DNA of 64,000 bases from Candidatus Poribacteria bacterium. Its GTDB lineage: Bacteria > Poribacteria > WGA-4E > GCA-2687025. Below, in pieces: positions 8,651 to 16,839 of this stretch; positions within the stretch are counted from its first letter, which is position 1, and each line of letters opens with the position of its first letter. A model generated the notes under the pieces. That model was given only the letters and a program-made list of their open reading frames with translations. It was not told where the DNA came from and made no database searches. A program made the position numbers and the translations under genes. The DNA is taken from assembly GCA_028818695.1 (NCBI GenBank), contig JAPPNK010000012.1, positions 163,476 through 227,475 of the forward strand, given 5' to 3'.

Positions 8651-9919
8651 CTATTGATGCCGTATCGCATCGACGGGCGGCATCAGCCCGGCGCGGAAAG
8701 CGGGAAATATCCCCGCCAAGACGCCGATGCAGCCTGAGATGAGCATGGCGAACAGCGCCGACTCAAGCGAGACGACGGAGGGCCAATCGACGATCAAGCC
8801 TTCTCCGCTTGAACGGCGCAAGGCGGACGAGATGCCGAACGAGGCGAGCTTGCTTAAACCCCATCCGAAGCCGACGCCGAGTACTCCGCCAATGCCGCCT
8901 AGGACGACCGCTTCAATCAGAAACTGAGAAAGGATATGCCGCCGTCTGGCGCCGACCGCCTTTCGCAAGCCGATCTCGTGCGTCCGTTCGGTGACGGTCA
9001 CGAGCATCATGTTCATGATTCCGACGCCGCCGACGATCAGGGCGATGCTGGCGACGCCCGACAGGAACGCTTTCATGACGAAGCTGACCTGCTGAACGGC
9101 TCGGATGATTTCGTCCGAGGTTTGGAACTGAAAGGCGTCGGTTGCCGCGCTCAAACGATGCCGGCGGCGCAGCGTCAGCTTCACCTCTTTCACCGCCTGT
9201 TCAACCGCGAGGGCAGATTTTGCACGAATAAAGAACACGCCGACGCCGTCATGCCCGGCGAACCGCTGGCTGAAGGTTGTCAGCGGCATGATGAGGCTGT
9301 TGTTGGAGCCTGTGAAGTCGGGCGAGTCGTCAGGCTTGCGCTCCATAACGCCGACGATGGTCAGCCTCTCCCCCGCCAATGTGATGTCCTTGCCTAAGGC
9401 GGAGTCGCCTGGATAAAGGTCGCGTTCCAGGTCGGCTCCGACGACGCACACCTTGCTTTCGCGCTCAACGTCTAGGCCGGTTAAAAATCTGCCTCTGTCC
9501 AGCTTCCAGTTGTGTCCCGTCCCGTAATGCTGGGTTGTTCCGACGGCGCGCGCCTGTTTTGAGCGACCGCCATGGGTCGCGCGCAGGTCCCACCACATCT
9601 CCGGCAGGACAAACTCAACGGACGGAGCGTTCGACTCGATCGCCTGAACATCGCCGTAGCGCAGGTAGGCGCGGGCGTCGTTTCGCTCCCAGCGTCCGTC
9701 CTCGCGCTCAACCCATTCGGGGCGGAAGCAGATGATCGTATTGCCCATGCCCATCTGGTTGAGAAGGTCCATGATCATCTGGTTCAAGCCTTCGCTGACG
9801 GAGACGGAGACGGTGACGGAAGCGATGCCAATGACCATTCCGAGCGTCGTTAAGAAGGCGCGGAACTTGTGGCGGAACAGCGCCATGACGCCTTGCAGGA
9901 AGCTGTGGGTGAAGACCAT
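8651..9919 (-). CDS. MacB-type ABC transporter permease
   Basis: A 422-residue inner-membrane permease. One N-terminal membrane helix (FLTTLGMVIGIASVTV) is followed by a periplasmic MacB core of about 200 residues, then three FtsX-domain helices that include GGVGIMNMMLVTVTERTHEIG, the family hallmark, and a closing PPVDAIRH. I start it at 9919, where TAATG fuses the stop of the upstream permease to this start; the frame is open further but lacks homology. The pair would form a heterodimeric export or mechanotransmission complex with an ATPase that is not in this window. The preceding HEAT-repeat lipoproteins are likely partners because the four genes run head to tail. Confidence 0.9.
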   Translation of the reverse strand: MVFTHSFLQGVMALFRHKFRAFLTTLGMVIGIASVTVSVSVSEGLNQMIMDLLNQMGMGNTIICFRPEWVEREDGRWERNDARAYLRYGDVQAIESNAPSVEFVLPEMWWDLRATHGGRSKQARAVGTTQHYGTGHNWKLDRGRFLTGLDVERESKVCVVGADLERDLYPGDSALGKDITLAGERLTIVGVMERKPDDSPDFTGSNNSLIMPLTTFSQRFAGHDGVGVFFIRAKSALAVEQAVKEVKLTLRRRHRLSAATDAFQFQTSDEIIRAVQQVSFVMKAFLSGVASIALIVGGVGIMNMMLVTVTERTHEIGLRKAVGARRRHILSQFLIEAVVLGGIGGVLGVGFGWGLSKLASFGISSALRRSSGEGLIVDWPSVVSLESALFAMLISGCIGVLAGIFPAFRAGLMPPVDAIRHQ

Positions 9920-11160
9920 TACGGATGCCTCAGGGCGTCGACGGGGGGAAGTTTTGCGGCGCGTATGGCGGGGGCTGCGCTGGCGACGACGCCTGTCAAC
10001 GAGCCGACCGACACAGAGAGCGCTACGGACGTCCAAGAGATGAGAGAGGGCCAGGAGCCGCCCTTCATGACAAACGTGACGACGGCGAAAGCGAGGGCGC
10101 GTTCGGTGAGCCATCCGAAGAAGACGCCGATAAGGCTCCCAATCAGGCAGAGAAAGGCGCCTTCAACAAGAAACTGAACGGCGATGTTGACGCGCGTCGC
10201 GCCGACCGCTTTTCTAAGCCCGATCTCGCGCACCCGTTCGGCGACGCTGACAAGCATGATGTTGAGAATGCCGATGCCTGCAATCAGAAGCGACATGGCG
10301 GCGATGGCTCCGAGGGCGATCTGTATCGCATTTCCTAGAAAGTTGGCGCCGCTTTCTATTTCGGCGGCTTGGGAGTAGATTTGGACAAAGTCGTCGCCTC
10401 CGTGGTGTCGGCGGAGAACGGCTTGCGTTTCTTTCTCCGCTTTTTCGCGCAGGTCCGGCGAGAACGCCTTCAGAAGAAGATTGTCGACCTGTTGCCCTCC
10501 CCAGAAAGCGGTATGCGCCGTTGTGTAGGGAACGAAGACCTGGTTGTCGAGGCTGCCGGCGGGGCTGTCTCCTCCGCCTTTGGATTCCATGACGCCGACG
10601 ACCGTGAACCGCTGGTTGTTGATGCGCAGCCCCTCGCCGACAGGGTCCAGCTTGCCGAACAGATCGGAGGCGACCTCCGAGCCGATGACGACAACTTTGT
10701 TCCAGAGGTCGACGTCGGCGTCCTCTAAGAAACGGCCGAGGCTGTTTGACCAGTCGCGGATATGCTTGTATACGCCGGTTGTGGCGCGTAGGTCGGATAT
10801 TTTGGAATCGCCTTCGTTTGAAAGAAACACCTGGCGTCCTGCGTCCGGGGCAACCCATTCAACGGAGGGACAGTAGGTTTCGATCAGTTCTATATCGCGC
10901 ATCGAGAGGCGTTCGCTGCTCGGGTTCGGAATCCACCGCCCGTCTCGGCGCACCCAGCTGGGGCGGTAGACGTTGAAGGTGGAGGCTCCGCCGATCTTAT
11001 CGACCTCCATCATGACAAGTTGCCGGGCGCCGTCGCCGAAGGAGATGGTGCCGATGACGCCGCCCGTTCCGATGACGATTCCGAGCATCGTTAAGAGGGA
11101 GCGCAGCTTGTTGGCTTTCAGCGCCGACCAGCCGGAAAAAATGCCTTCGATGAAACGCAT
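9919..11160 (-). CDS. MacB-type ABC transporter permease
   Basis: A 413-residue paralogue of the following gene, with the same architecture: N-terminal helix (LLTMLGIVIGTGGVIG), periplasmic MacB-like domain, and FtsX helices with GIGILNIMLVSVAERVREIG and a PPVDALRH end. The last base of its stop is the first base of the next start (TAATG). It starts 20 bases after the PDZ-HEAT lipoprotein. In MacB systems the periplasmic domain contacts a partner protein and the ATPase drives it mechanically; here the lipoproteins are candidates for that partner. The substrate is unknown. Confidence 0.9.
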   Translation of the reverse strand: MRFIEGIFSGWSALKANKLRSLLTMLGIVIGTGGVIGTISFGDGARQLVMMEVDKIGGASTFNVYRPSWVRRDGRWIPNPSSERLSMRDIELIETYCPSVEWVAPDAGRQVFLSNEGDSKISDLRATTGVYKHIRDWSNSLGRFLEDADVDLWNKVVVIGSEVASDLFGKLDPVGEGLRINNQRFTVVGVMESKGGGDSPAGSLDNQVFVPYTTAHTAFWGGQQVDNLLLKAFSPDLREKAEKETQAVLRRHHGGDDFVQIYSQAAEIESGANFLGNAIQIALGAIAAMSLLIAGIGILNIMLVSVAERVREIGLRKAVGATRVNIAVQFLVEGAFLCLIGSLIGVFFGWLTERALAFAVVTFVMKGGSWPSLISWTSVALSVSVGSLTGVVASAAPAIRAAKLPPVDALRHP

Positions 11161-11180
11161 CGCTTTTCCGCTTTACACCC

Positions 11181-12482
11181 TTATGAATCGGGCGATTCGA
11201 CCAGTTGGCGCACAAACTCCTCAACGCCTGGGCTTGGGGAGGTTTGCAGGAACGCTCGCAGCTGCTGCGTTCCGCCCACTTTTGCGAGCGCTGTTGCGAT
11301 GGTCAGTTGAAGCGTCACATCTTCCGCGGAACGCAGAGCGTTGATGAGCTCTTGGCGGGCTGCGTTTCCGCCGATTTCGCCCAGAGCGGAGGCGGCGATG
11401 TCCTGAACGCGGAGCGACGCCCCCGCGCGCAGCGCCGAACGGAGCGCCGGCAGAGAGCGTTCTCCCAGACGGCTCAAGACGACGCCCGCTTGGAGCTGAA
11501 CGCCTGGGTCGGAGTCCTTCATCGCAGCGGCGGCCGAGGCGACCGCGTTTTCGTCAAAAGCTTTGGCTCCAAGCGTTTTCGAGAGCGATTCGATCATGGA
11601 AGCGGCGCTTCGGCGTATCTCGACATCCGGCTCATGCGCCTCGCTGAGGCGGCGCAGCGCGGCTTCCAGGAGGCGTTTGTCCTTTTGGCTTGGCGCCAGG
11701 GCTTCCAGGGCGCGCGCCGCGGTTCGGCGGACGGCGGGGTCTTTCTCGCGCTCCATGATCGCTAGAAGTCTGTCGAGCGCTTTTGGGCTGTCGGCGCCGA
11801 GCTGTCCTACGGCGCGTATCGCTTCGATTTTGATGCCCGCCAGCTCATGGGTGTACACATAGACCTGCGCGGCGTTTTTGGCGCGTTCCGCAGCTTTCTT
11901 GAACGCCTTGACGCTTTCGACCGCGTCCTCATCAATGACGGCTGCGACGCGGTCGCCGGGCGCGACGCCCGCCGCTTCCGCCGGGCTGAGCGACTGGGAC
12001 GATTCGTAGCCCGCGCGGACGGACGAGACCTGCGTTCCCGAAAAGGCGGCGCCATGCCTCTTCCATTCGGAGGGCTTGCGGGCGGCAAGTTCGATATAGA
12101 TCGTTTCGCCGTCCCGTTCCACTTCAAGCAGCGCCGACGCATCCGATCGATCTTCCGCGCCAATTTGCCAAAATCGTTTTTGCGGCGCCATCGCGCGTTT
12201 CAGAGCCGCCTCCAGCTCGTCCTCGGAAGAGACGGGATAACGCGCCGCCAGATGTGTGATGAGATCGCCCGGTTCCAGTTCGGAATTGGGCGGAACCTTC
12301 GCTGCCGCGACGCCCTTGGCGCCCCATCGATCTTCGAGCTGCGGGTCTAGCCGCTCCGCCGTCAGCCCTAGCCGTTCGTCTTTCCATTCGTTCAGTTCGC
12401 CGCAGCCGGTCCATGCGGCCGTCAACAAAGCCGCGGCGCATATCCAGCCGGCGCGTTTGATCGCTGTCAAGCGTTTGATCAT
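11181..12482 (-). CDS. Lipoprotein with PDZ-like and HEAT-repeat regions
   Basis: A 433-residue exported protein. It begins with a signal peptide and lipobox (residues about 10-27, ending WTGC), so it should be lipid-anchored. Two segments around residues 60-85 and 160-185 (PGDLITHL, SPAEAAGVAPGDRVAAVI) look like PDZ carboxylate-binding modules. From about residue 205 there are five or so HEAT-like helical repeats (VRRTAARALEAL, VQLQAGVVLSRL, VQDIAASALGEIG). It starts one base after the stop of the other HEAT lipoprotein and precedes the two permeases. A scaffold or substrate-recognition role for the transporter is inference. No enzyme motif is visible. Confidence 0.75.
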   Translation of the reverse strand: MIKRLTAIKRAGWICAAALLTAAWTGCGELNEWKDERLGLTAERLDPQLEDRWGAKGVAAAKVPPNSELEPGDLITHLAARYPVSSEDELEAALKRAMAPQKRFWQIGAEDRSDASALLEVERDGETIYIELAARKPSEWKRHGAAFSGTQVSSVRAGYESSQSLSPAEAAGVAPGDRVAAVIDEDAVESVKAFKKAAERAKNAAQVYVYTHELAGIKIEAIRAVGQLGADSPKALDRLLAIMEREKDPAVRRTAARALEALAPSQKDKRLLEAALRRLSEAHEPDVEIRRSAASMIESLSKTLGAKAFDENAVASAAAAMKDSDPGVQLQAGVVLSRLGERSLPALRSALRAGASLRVQDIAASALGEIGGNAARQELINALRSAEDVTLQLTIATALAKVGGTQQLRAFLQTSPSPGVEEFVRQLVESPDS

Positions 12483-12483
12483 C

Positions 12484-13434
12484 TCATCGTACCTGCGTCA
12501 AGGTTCGTCCGTTTCGCCGGGATGAATTCCACCCGTCTGCGCCGCCGCTGTCTTCTTGGAGCAGGTCTAACAGCGCGTCGATGGAGGTTTCGCTTTCGCC
12601 GGCGGCAATGAGCGCTTGTAAGGCGTCTGAGCGGAGCGAGGAGCCTTTGTTGCGCAGGACGCCGAGCAGTTCGTCAACGGCTCCCATCGTTCCGAGGGCG
12701 CGGACGGACAGGGCGCGCGTTTCGGGCGCTTCGCGTTCGCCTTCTCTATCCCACACCTTCCACCAGACGCGCTTCGGCTTTCCGTCGATCTTTTCCACCA
12801 GCTCCGGGATAAAGGAGCGGGCGGCTTCGGGTTTATGCTGCGCCAGCTCTTCGATGGCGGCGACGGCGTTCAGGCGCGTCTCCATGCGTTTGTGCGTCAA
12901 CGCTTGCTTGATGCCGTCCTTCAAGGAGCTGTCTTGGGCGGCGAGGTATCCGAGAACCCATGCGGCGTCGGCGCGCGCGCGGTTGTCCTTGCCTTTGAGC
13001 GCGTCCATCAAGGCGCGCCGTATCGGCTCTTTGCGGGACTTATACCGCTCCGCCAGCGCCATGCGCACCGCATCTCGAATATCAGCGGCTTGGTCGCGCA
13101 GCGCTTCATGGATGAGAGAGTCTTCGTAACGTCTTGGTTCCAAGCGGGCGGCTTCTGAAAACAGCTCGGCGCGCTTTTCAACGGCAAGGTCGCTGCCGTA
13201 ATAACCGAGCAGGTAACGCGCTTCGGCTTCATCTCGGTTCGTAAGGTCAGCCTCTAGAGCGCGGTTCAGTTGATTGGCGGCGAGTTCAATGCGGTTGCGC
13301 TTGTCCGATTTGAGAAGCGACTTTGCCTCGGTGAGCGACTCATTCTGCTGTCCGCATCCGAACATGAGCGCCAGCGCCGCCAATGCGCATACGCCTTGAA
13401 TACCTTTTAGCGCCGCCTGACCTTTACACTTCAT
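12484..13434 (-). CDS. HEAT-repeat lipoprotein
   Basis: A 316-residue protein with a signal peptide and lipobox (ALALMFGC, Cys27). The N-terminal half resembles TPR helices (AANQLNRALEAD, EARYLLGYY); the rest consists of HEAT-like repeats such as ARADAAWVLGYLA, RLNAVAAIEELA and ALSVRALGTMG. It is the first gene of a four-gene minus-strand operon that continues with a PDZ-HEAT lipoprotein and two MacB-type permeases. GGGAG lies just upstream of the start and a good promoter precedes it. It probably forms an alpha-solenoid surface for protein contacts; the partner is unknown. Confidence 0.75.
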   Translation of the reverse strand: MKCKGQAALKGIQGVCALAALALMFGCGQQNESLTEAKSLLKSDKRNRIELAANQLNRALEADLTNRDEAEARYLLGYYGSDLAVEKRAELFSEAARLEPRRYEDSLIHEALRDQAADIRDAVRMALAERYKSRKEPIRRALMDALKGKDNRARADAAWVLGYLAAQDSSLKDGIKQALTHKRMETRLNAVAAIEELAQHKPEAARSFIPELVEKIDGKPKRVWWKVWDREGEREAPETRALSVRALGTMGAVDELLGVLRNKGSSLRSDALQALIAAGESETSIDALLDLLQEDSGGADGWNSSRRNGRTLTQVR

Positions 13435-13464
13435 CGCGTCTCCCGCTTCCGTTTCTATGAATGT

Positions 13465-13493
13465 ATGTTATCGTCTTATGGGTTGAGAATCAA
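13465..13493 (-). promoter_or_regulatory. Promoter of the HEAT lipoprotein/ABC permease operon
   Basis: Read on the minus strand: TTGATT (13493-13488), 17-base spacer, TAACAT (13470-13465). The start codon is at 13434, giving a leader of about 25 bases with GGGAG as ribosome site. The promoter sits next to the MITE-like element. Confidence 0.55.
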
Positions 13494-13518
13494 CCGGCGT
13501 CTCTGACCTTACGTCTTT

Positions 13519-13654
13519 AGTTGGGACATGTCGACATGCGAACGCAAGCGGCGTCTGCGGCGCCTCTAGATTCCCGCTTTCGCGGGAATGACGCTTTGGC
13601 GGGCGGAGCCTTTTCCCCATTAATAGAGCTATCAATCGCTCAAATGTCCCAACT
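13519..13654. mobile_element. 136-bp MITE-like element, copy A
   Basis: Bounded by 11-bp terminal inverted repeats AGTTGGGACAT (13519-13529) and ATGTCCCAACT (13644-13654). Its centre holds the palindrome ATTCCCGC....GCGGGAAT (13570-13589). It encodes no protein. A 134-bp copy with the same ends is at 39252-39385, and partial or decayed copies are at 8584-8650 and about 51060-51175. This element fills most of the 350-base gap between the HEAT lipoprotein promoter and the cytochrome gene. No matching transposase lies in the window. Confidence 0.8.
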
Positions 13655-13784
13655 TTACGCATGAGGCTAGGCGTCTCTTACCCCGTCTTGGACATCAGGC
13701 AAAAGACCGCCGGCAAACCGCTTCCGCGCAAGCGCCGCAGGTCTTGTTCGGTTATACTTTCGGCGTTCTGGGACGGGAAATAGG

Positions 13785-14825
13785 ATGAAACGCCGACTTG
13801 CCGCCGCCGCTGTTTTCGCTGCGCTGTTCGCCTTTGCTGCCGCATGGGTTCTTCATGCGCAGAAGAGCTATCCTGACGCGAACGAGATGCGCGCGCATAT
13901 GGAGGAGGGAAAATGCGCCGACTGCCATCAAGAGATCTGGGAGGAGTGGGAAACGTCGGGGCATGCCCAGGCGTGGGAAAGCAAGCTTTACCAAAAACTG
14001 CGCGCCCAGTATGAGGACGCGCCGAAAGCATGCGACCCGTGCCACGCCCCGCAGCCGATACTCATCACAGGCGCGGGGGCGAAACTGACGAAGGAGAACC
14101 CGTACCCAATGCCGCTTCTGCGCAGCGAGGGAAAGAAGTCGGGCGTCGACTGCCTGACGTGCCATCTGGACGCGGACGGCTCCATGAAAGGTCCCTACAA
14201 CGACCCGTCGCCGTTCCACAAAACGAAAGCGTCCAACGTCTACTATACGCGGCAGATACAGCTGTGCGGGAGCTGTCATGGGCAGCCGAAGGTTGCCGCG
14301 CACAATCAGGTGAAGGATCGGGGGGAAGGGTCTAGAGAGACATGCCAGCGGTGCCATATGCCAGAAACTCAGCGGAAGCCAAGCCAGTACAGCGCTGAAG
14401 TCAAACGCTCCGCCTCGCATGCGTTTTTGGGATCGCGCAGCGAAGAGTTTCTGCAGTCAGCCTATTATCTGGACTATGAAACGACGGAGGAAGGCGTCCA
14501 GCTCTATTTGACGAACACGGCGGATCATCCCGTCCCTGCGGCGCCTCTGCGGGAAATTGAGCTGCGCATACGGATCGCAGCGGCGGACGGCGCCGTTCTC
14601 CATGACGCGCGCGAGACGCACAAACATCCGCTGGATGAGGCGGGCAAGCCTGTTCAACCTGCGGCGAAGGACATACGGCTAAAAGCGAACGAAACGCGCG
14701 TCATCGCGGTCCCGTTAAACCGCGCGAGCCTGAGCGGCGCCGAGATGAACGCAACGGTACGATACCGCCGAACCGCAGACGATCCCTGGATTTTGATGAC
14801 AGAGCTGAAGGCGCCGTTGAATTGA
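13785..14825 (+). CDS. Pentaheme c-type cytochrome
   Basis: A 346-residue exported cytochrome with five CxxCH haem-attachment motifs at residues 44-48, 83-87, 123-127, 161-165 and 187-191, and extra His residues as possible distal ligands. A cleavable signal peptide occupies about residues 1-25. The haem part resembles cytochrome c554/NrfB-like multihaem proteins (EGKCADCH then HAQAW). The last 140 residues contain no haem motif and look beta-rich. It would carry electrons in the periplasm. It is not next to the quinol oxidase-type operon at 39.5 kb, and no nitrite or hydroxylamine reductase is nearby, so donor and acceptor are unknown. Confidence 0.85.
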   Translation: MKRRLAAAAVFAALFAFAAAWVLHAQKSYPDANEMRAHMEEGKCADCHQEIWEEWETSGHAQAWESKLYQKLRAQYEDAPKACDPCHAPQPILITGAGAKLTKENPYPMPLLRSEGKKSGVDCLTCHLDADGSMKGPYNDPSPFHKTKASNVYYTRQIQLCGSCHGQPKVAAHNQVKDRGEGSRETCQRCHMPETQRKPSQYSAEVKRSASHAFLGSRSEEFLQSAYYLDYETTEEGVQLYLTNTADHPVPAAPLREIELRIRIAAADGAVLHDARETHKHPLDEAGKPVQPAAKDIRLKANETRVIAVPLNRASLSGAEMNATVRYRRTADDPWILMTELKAPLN

Positions 14826-14850
14826 CAAGCAGGCGTCTTCATGGCATATT
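14822..14850 (+). promoter_or_regulatory. Promoter for the beta-barrel gene
   Basis: TTGACA (14822-14827), a 17-base spacer and CATATT (14845-14850), overlapping the stop codon of the cytochrome gene. The predicted transcript start near 14857 leaves a 38-base leader to the ATG at 14895. Confidence 0.6.
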
Positions 14851-14894
14851 AGCAATACAGCATGAATCGAGACTCATTGCGAAGGGAGCTTGCC

Positions 14895-15731
14895 ATGTTC
14901 ATGAGAGCGTTCATTTCCGCTTTGTTTCTGCTTGCGTTTGCATTGCCGTCCCTCGCCCTGAATCATCTGTTCATTTATCCGCTGGATGAATTCGCGACGA
15001 CGCCCGACCGCGATCATATCCGCATCGGATACGCCCATACGGATGAGACAAGCTTCCTCCCGAACGGCAACGGCTTAAACTTCCTGGGCGGAAAAACGAT
15101 AGGTCGGCATCTCCATGCGTGGGGAAGCGGGTATGCGAATCGTTATTTTCGAAGCGCCGTTGTGCATTACAATGGAGAAGAACTCCGCCTGAGCGGAACC
15201 GCGCGCTACTCCTCTTTGAGCGCAGGAGTCGGGGCGCATGCGGAGCCGATCGACCGCCTCCAACTCTACGCGCGGGCCGGCTATTCGTTCCATAATACAC
15301 GCTACGCTTCGGACAATCTGTCGGGCGAGAAAACTGTAAGTTCGCAGACTTTAGACGGGTATGCGCTTCTCCTGGGAGGCTCCGTGTTTGCGACTCCCGA
15401 TCTGGTCTTGTCGGCGAATATGAACCGCTCAACCTTTAACGAAGACGAATACCAGACGTCCTTTGCAATCAACCGCTTTCATGTGGAGATGTCCTACCGC
15501 ATTCTCAAAGACCTGAAGGCGTCCGCGGGCATTCTCATGGGCGAGCTGCGGAGTTTTAACGATCGGCGCGATAGAACCTCCGCGGCGCATTGGACGACGC
15601 CTCATGCGCGTTTGGAGTATCGGTTCTCGGACCCTGCCGCCGCGTATGTGGAAGCGTCGCGACTCAACTTCGAAGGAGAAGGCGATTCTACGGTCGGATT
15701 TGCGGGAGGGCTGCGATTCTTTTTGCGTTGA
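14895..15731 (+). CDS. Outer-membrane beta-barrel protein, OmpA-like fold
   Basis: A 278-residue protein with a signal peptide (FMRAFISALFLLAFALPSLA). Alternating polar/apolar strands follow (LRLSGTARYSSLSAGVGAH, LQLYARAGYSF, LVLSANMNRS, FHVEMSYRIL), and the last strand ends in FFLR, the usual aromatic end that the BAM machinery recognises. I place the start at 14895 because AAGGGAG lies six bases before it; an upstream in-frame ATG at 14862 is only a few bases from the predicted transcript start and has no ribosome site. No family name can be assigned. It converges with selD, seven bases apart. Confidence 0.7.
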   Translation: MFMRAFISALFLLAFALPSLALNHLFIYPLDEFATTPDRDHIRIGYAHTDETSFLPNGNGLNFLGGKTIGRHLHAWGSGYANRYFRSAVVHYNGEELRLSGTARYSSLSAGVGAHAEPIDRLQLYARAGYSFHNTRYASDNLSGEKTVSSQTLDGYALLLGGSVFATPDLVLSANMNRSTFNEDEYQTSFAINRFHVEMSYRILKDLKASAGILMGELRSFNDRRDRTSAAHWTTPHARLEYRFSDPAAAYVEASRLNFEGEGDSTVGFAGGLRFFLR

Positions 15732-15738
15732 GCGGAAT

Positions 15739-16785
15739 CTACGCCAGGAGCGAGACGCCGCCCGCCGGCGCCTCGACGGCGCGCCCAACCTCCGCCGCAT
15801 AGACGCAGCCGCGCTCATGCAGCGCTTCCAGCGCCGCCGCCGCGCGATCCGGCGGGAACGCAATCAGCAAGCCGCCGGAGGTCTCCGCCTCTAAGAACAG
15901 CTGGCGCGCCGCTTTTGAAACGCCGCGCGCTGTTTTCAAGTTTTTGCCGACATAGGCGGCGTTCGTCTTCGGCGCGCGCGTCTTGACGCCCTTGCGAATC
16001 AGCGCCAGCGCCAACGGCAATACAGGCAGCCGTTCGGCGTCAAACTCCAGCGCAACTTCGCTCGCCGCCGCCATTTCATAACCATGCCCCGCCAGACCGT
16101 AACCTGTGACGTCGGTCGCAGCTCTGCCCTCGCACTCCTGAAGGACGAAGCCCGCCGCGTCGTTCAGCTGACGCATCGAATCGATGGCGAGCTGCAGCTC
16201 CGCCTCGCTGATCATGTTGAACTTTGCCGCGGTTGTGAGGACGCCGACGCCGAGCGGTTTTGTCAAAATGAGAATGTCGCCCGCCCGCGCGCCGCGGTTG
16301 CGCTTGAAACGCTTCGGATGGACGCTGCCCGTCACCGCCAAGCCGTACATCAGCTCCGGCGCTTCGACCGAGTGTCCGCCAACGAGAGCGCAGCCGGCGC
16401 GTTCCAGCTGACGCGCCCCGCCGAGAAGGATCTCCGCCAGAATCTCAATCGGCAGGTTCTTGTTCCAATAGACGATGTTGAGAGCCGTTTTGGGGACGGC
16501 GCCCATCGCGTAAATGTCGCTCAACGCGTTCGCCGCGGCGATCTCGCCAAACATGCGCGGATCGTCCACAATGGGCGTGAAGTAGTCGACGCTGTTGACA
16601 ACGGCGATCTCGTCAGAGAGCTGGTACACGCCGGCGTCGTCCGACGTCTCTATCCCCCAAAGCAGGGACGGATCGTCCGTTTTCGGCAAAAGACCGACCG
16701 CCTTCTCCAGCGCCGCTGGAGACAACTTAGACGCTCAACCCGCGCACTCGACCGTTTCTGTCAAACGTATCTTCTTGGCTGTCAT
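15739..16785 (-). CDS. selD: Selenide,water dikinase, selenocysteine-containing
   Basis: Makes selenophosphate from selenide and ATP, the selenium donor for Sec-tRNA. The frame downstream of 16725 carries the SelD core (ETSDDAGVY ATP/Mg site, DIYAMGA, GGHSVEAPE, TDVTGYGL). Extending upstream through one TGA (16737-16735) recovers the missing N-terminus from an ATG at 16785: residues MTAKKIRLTETVECAG, then UGA at position 17, then ASKLSP. Position 17 is the catalytic Cys of E. coli SelD (GCGCK), and Sec is found there in some organisms. A hairpin with a GG loop follows at SECIS distance. With selA and selB in the same window I read UGA as Sec. A possible TTGCGT-N17-TAAGAT promoter (16820-16792) would place the transcript start on the ATG itself, and no ribosome site is visible. 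Confidence 0.92.
16704..16722 (-). promoter_or_regulatory. Bacterial SECIS hairpin of selD
   Basis: On the mRNA strand an 8-bp perfect stem TCTCCAGC / GCTGGAGA encloses the three-base loop GGC. The stem begins 12 bases after the UGA and the GG of the loop is 20 bases after it, within the spacing seen for bacterial SECIS elements read by SelB. It also encodes SPAALE, a normal SelD segment, so it serves both purposes. Confidence 0.8.
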
Positions 16786-16839
16786 ACGCCAATCTTACGC
16801 GATTCGGCGTCCGAACGCAACGGCGCCTTGCCGCAGCCG

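Noticed and set aside
16723-16725. TTG start for selD at 16725
   Set aside because: It would drop the catalytic Cys/Sec region. Read-through of the single UGA gives an ATG-started N-terminus that matches the family, so the TGA is not treated as a stop or as a nonsense mutation.
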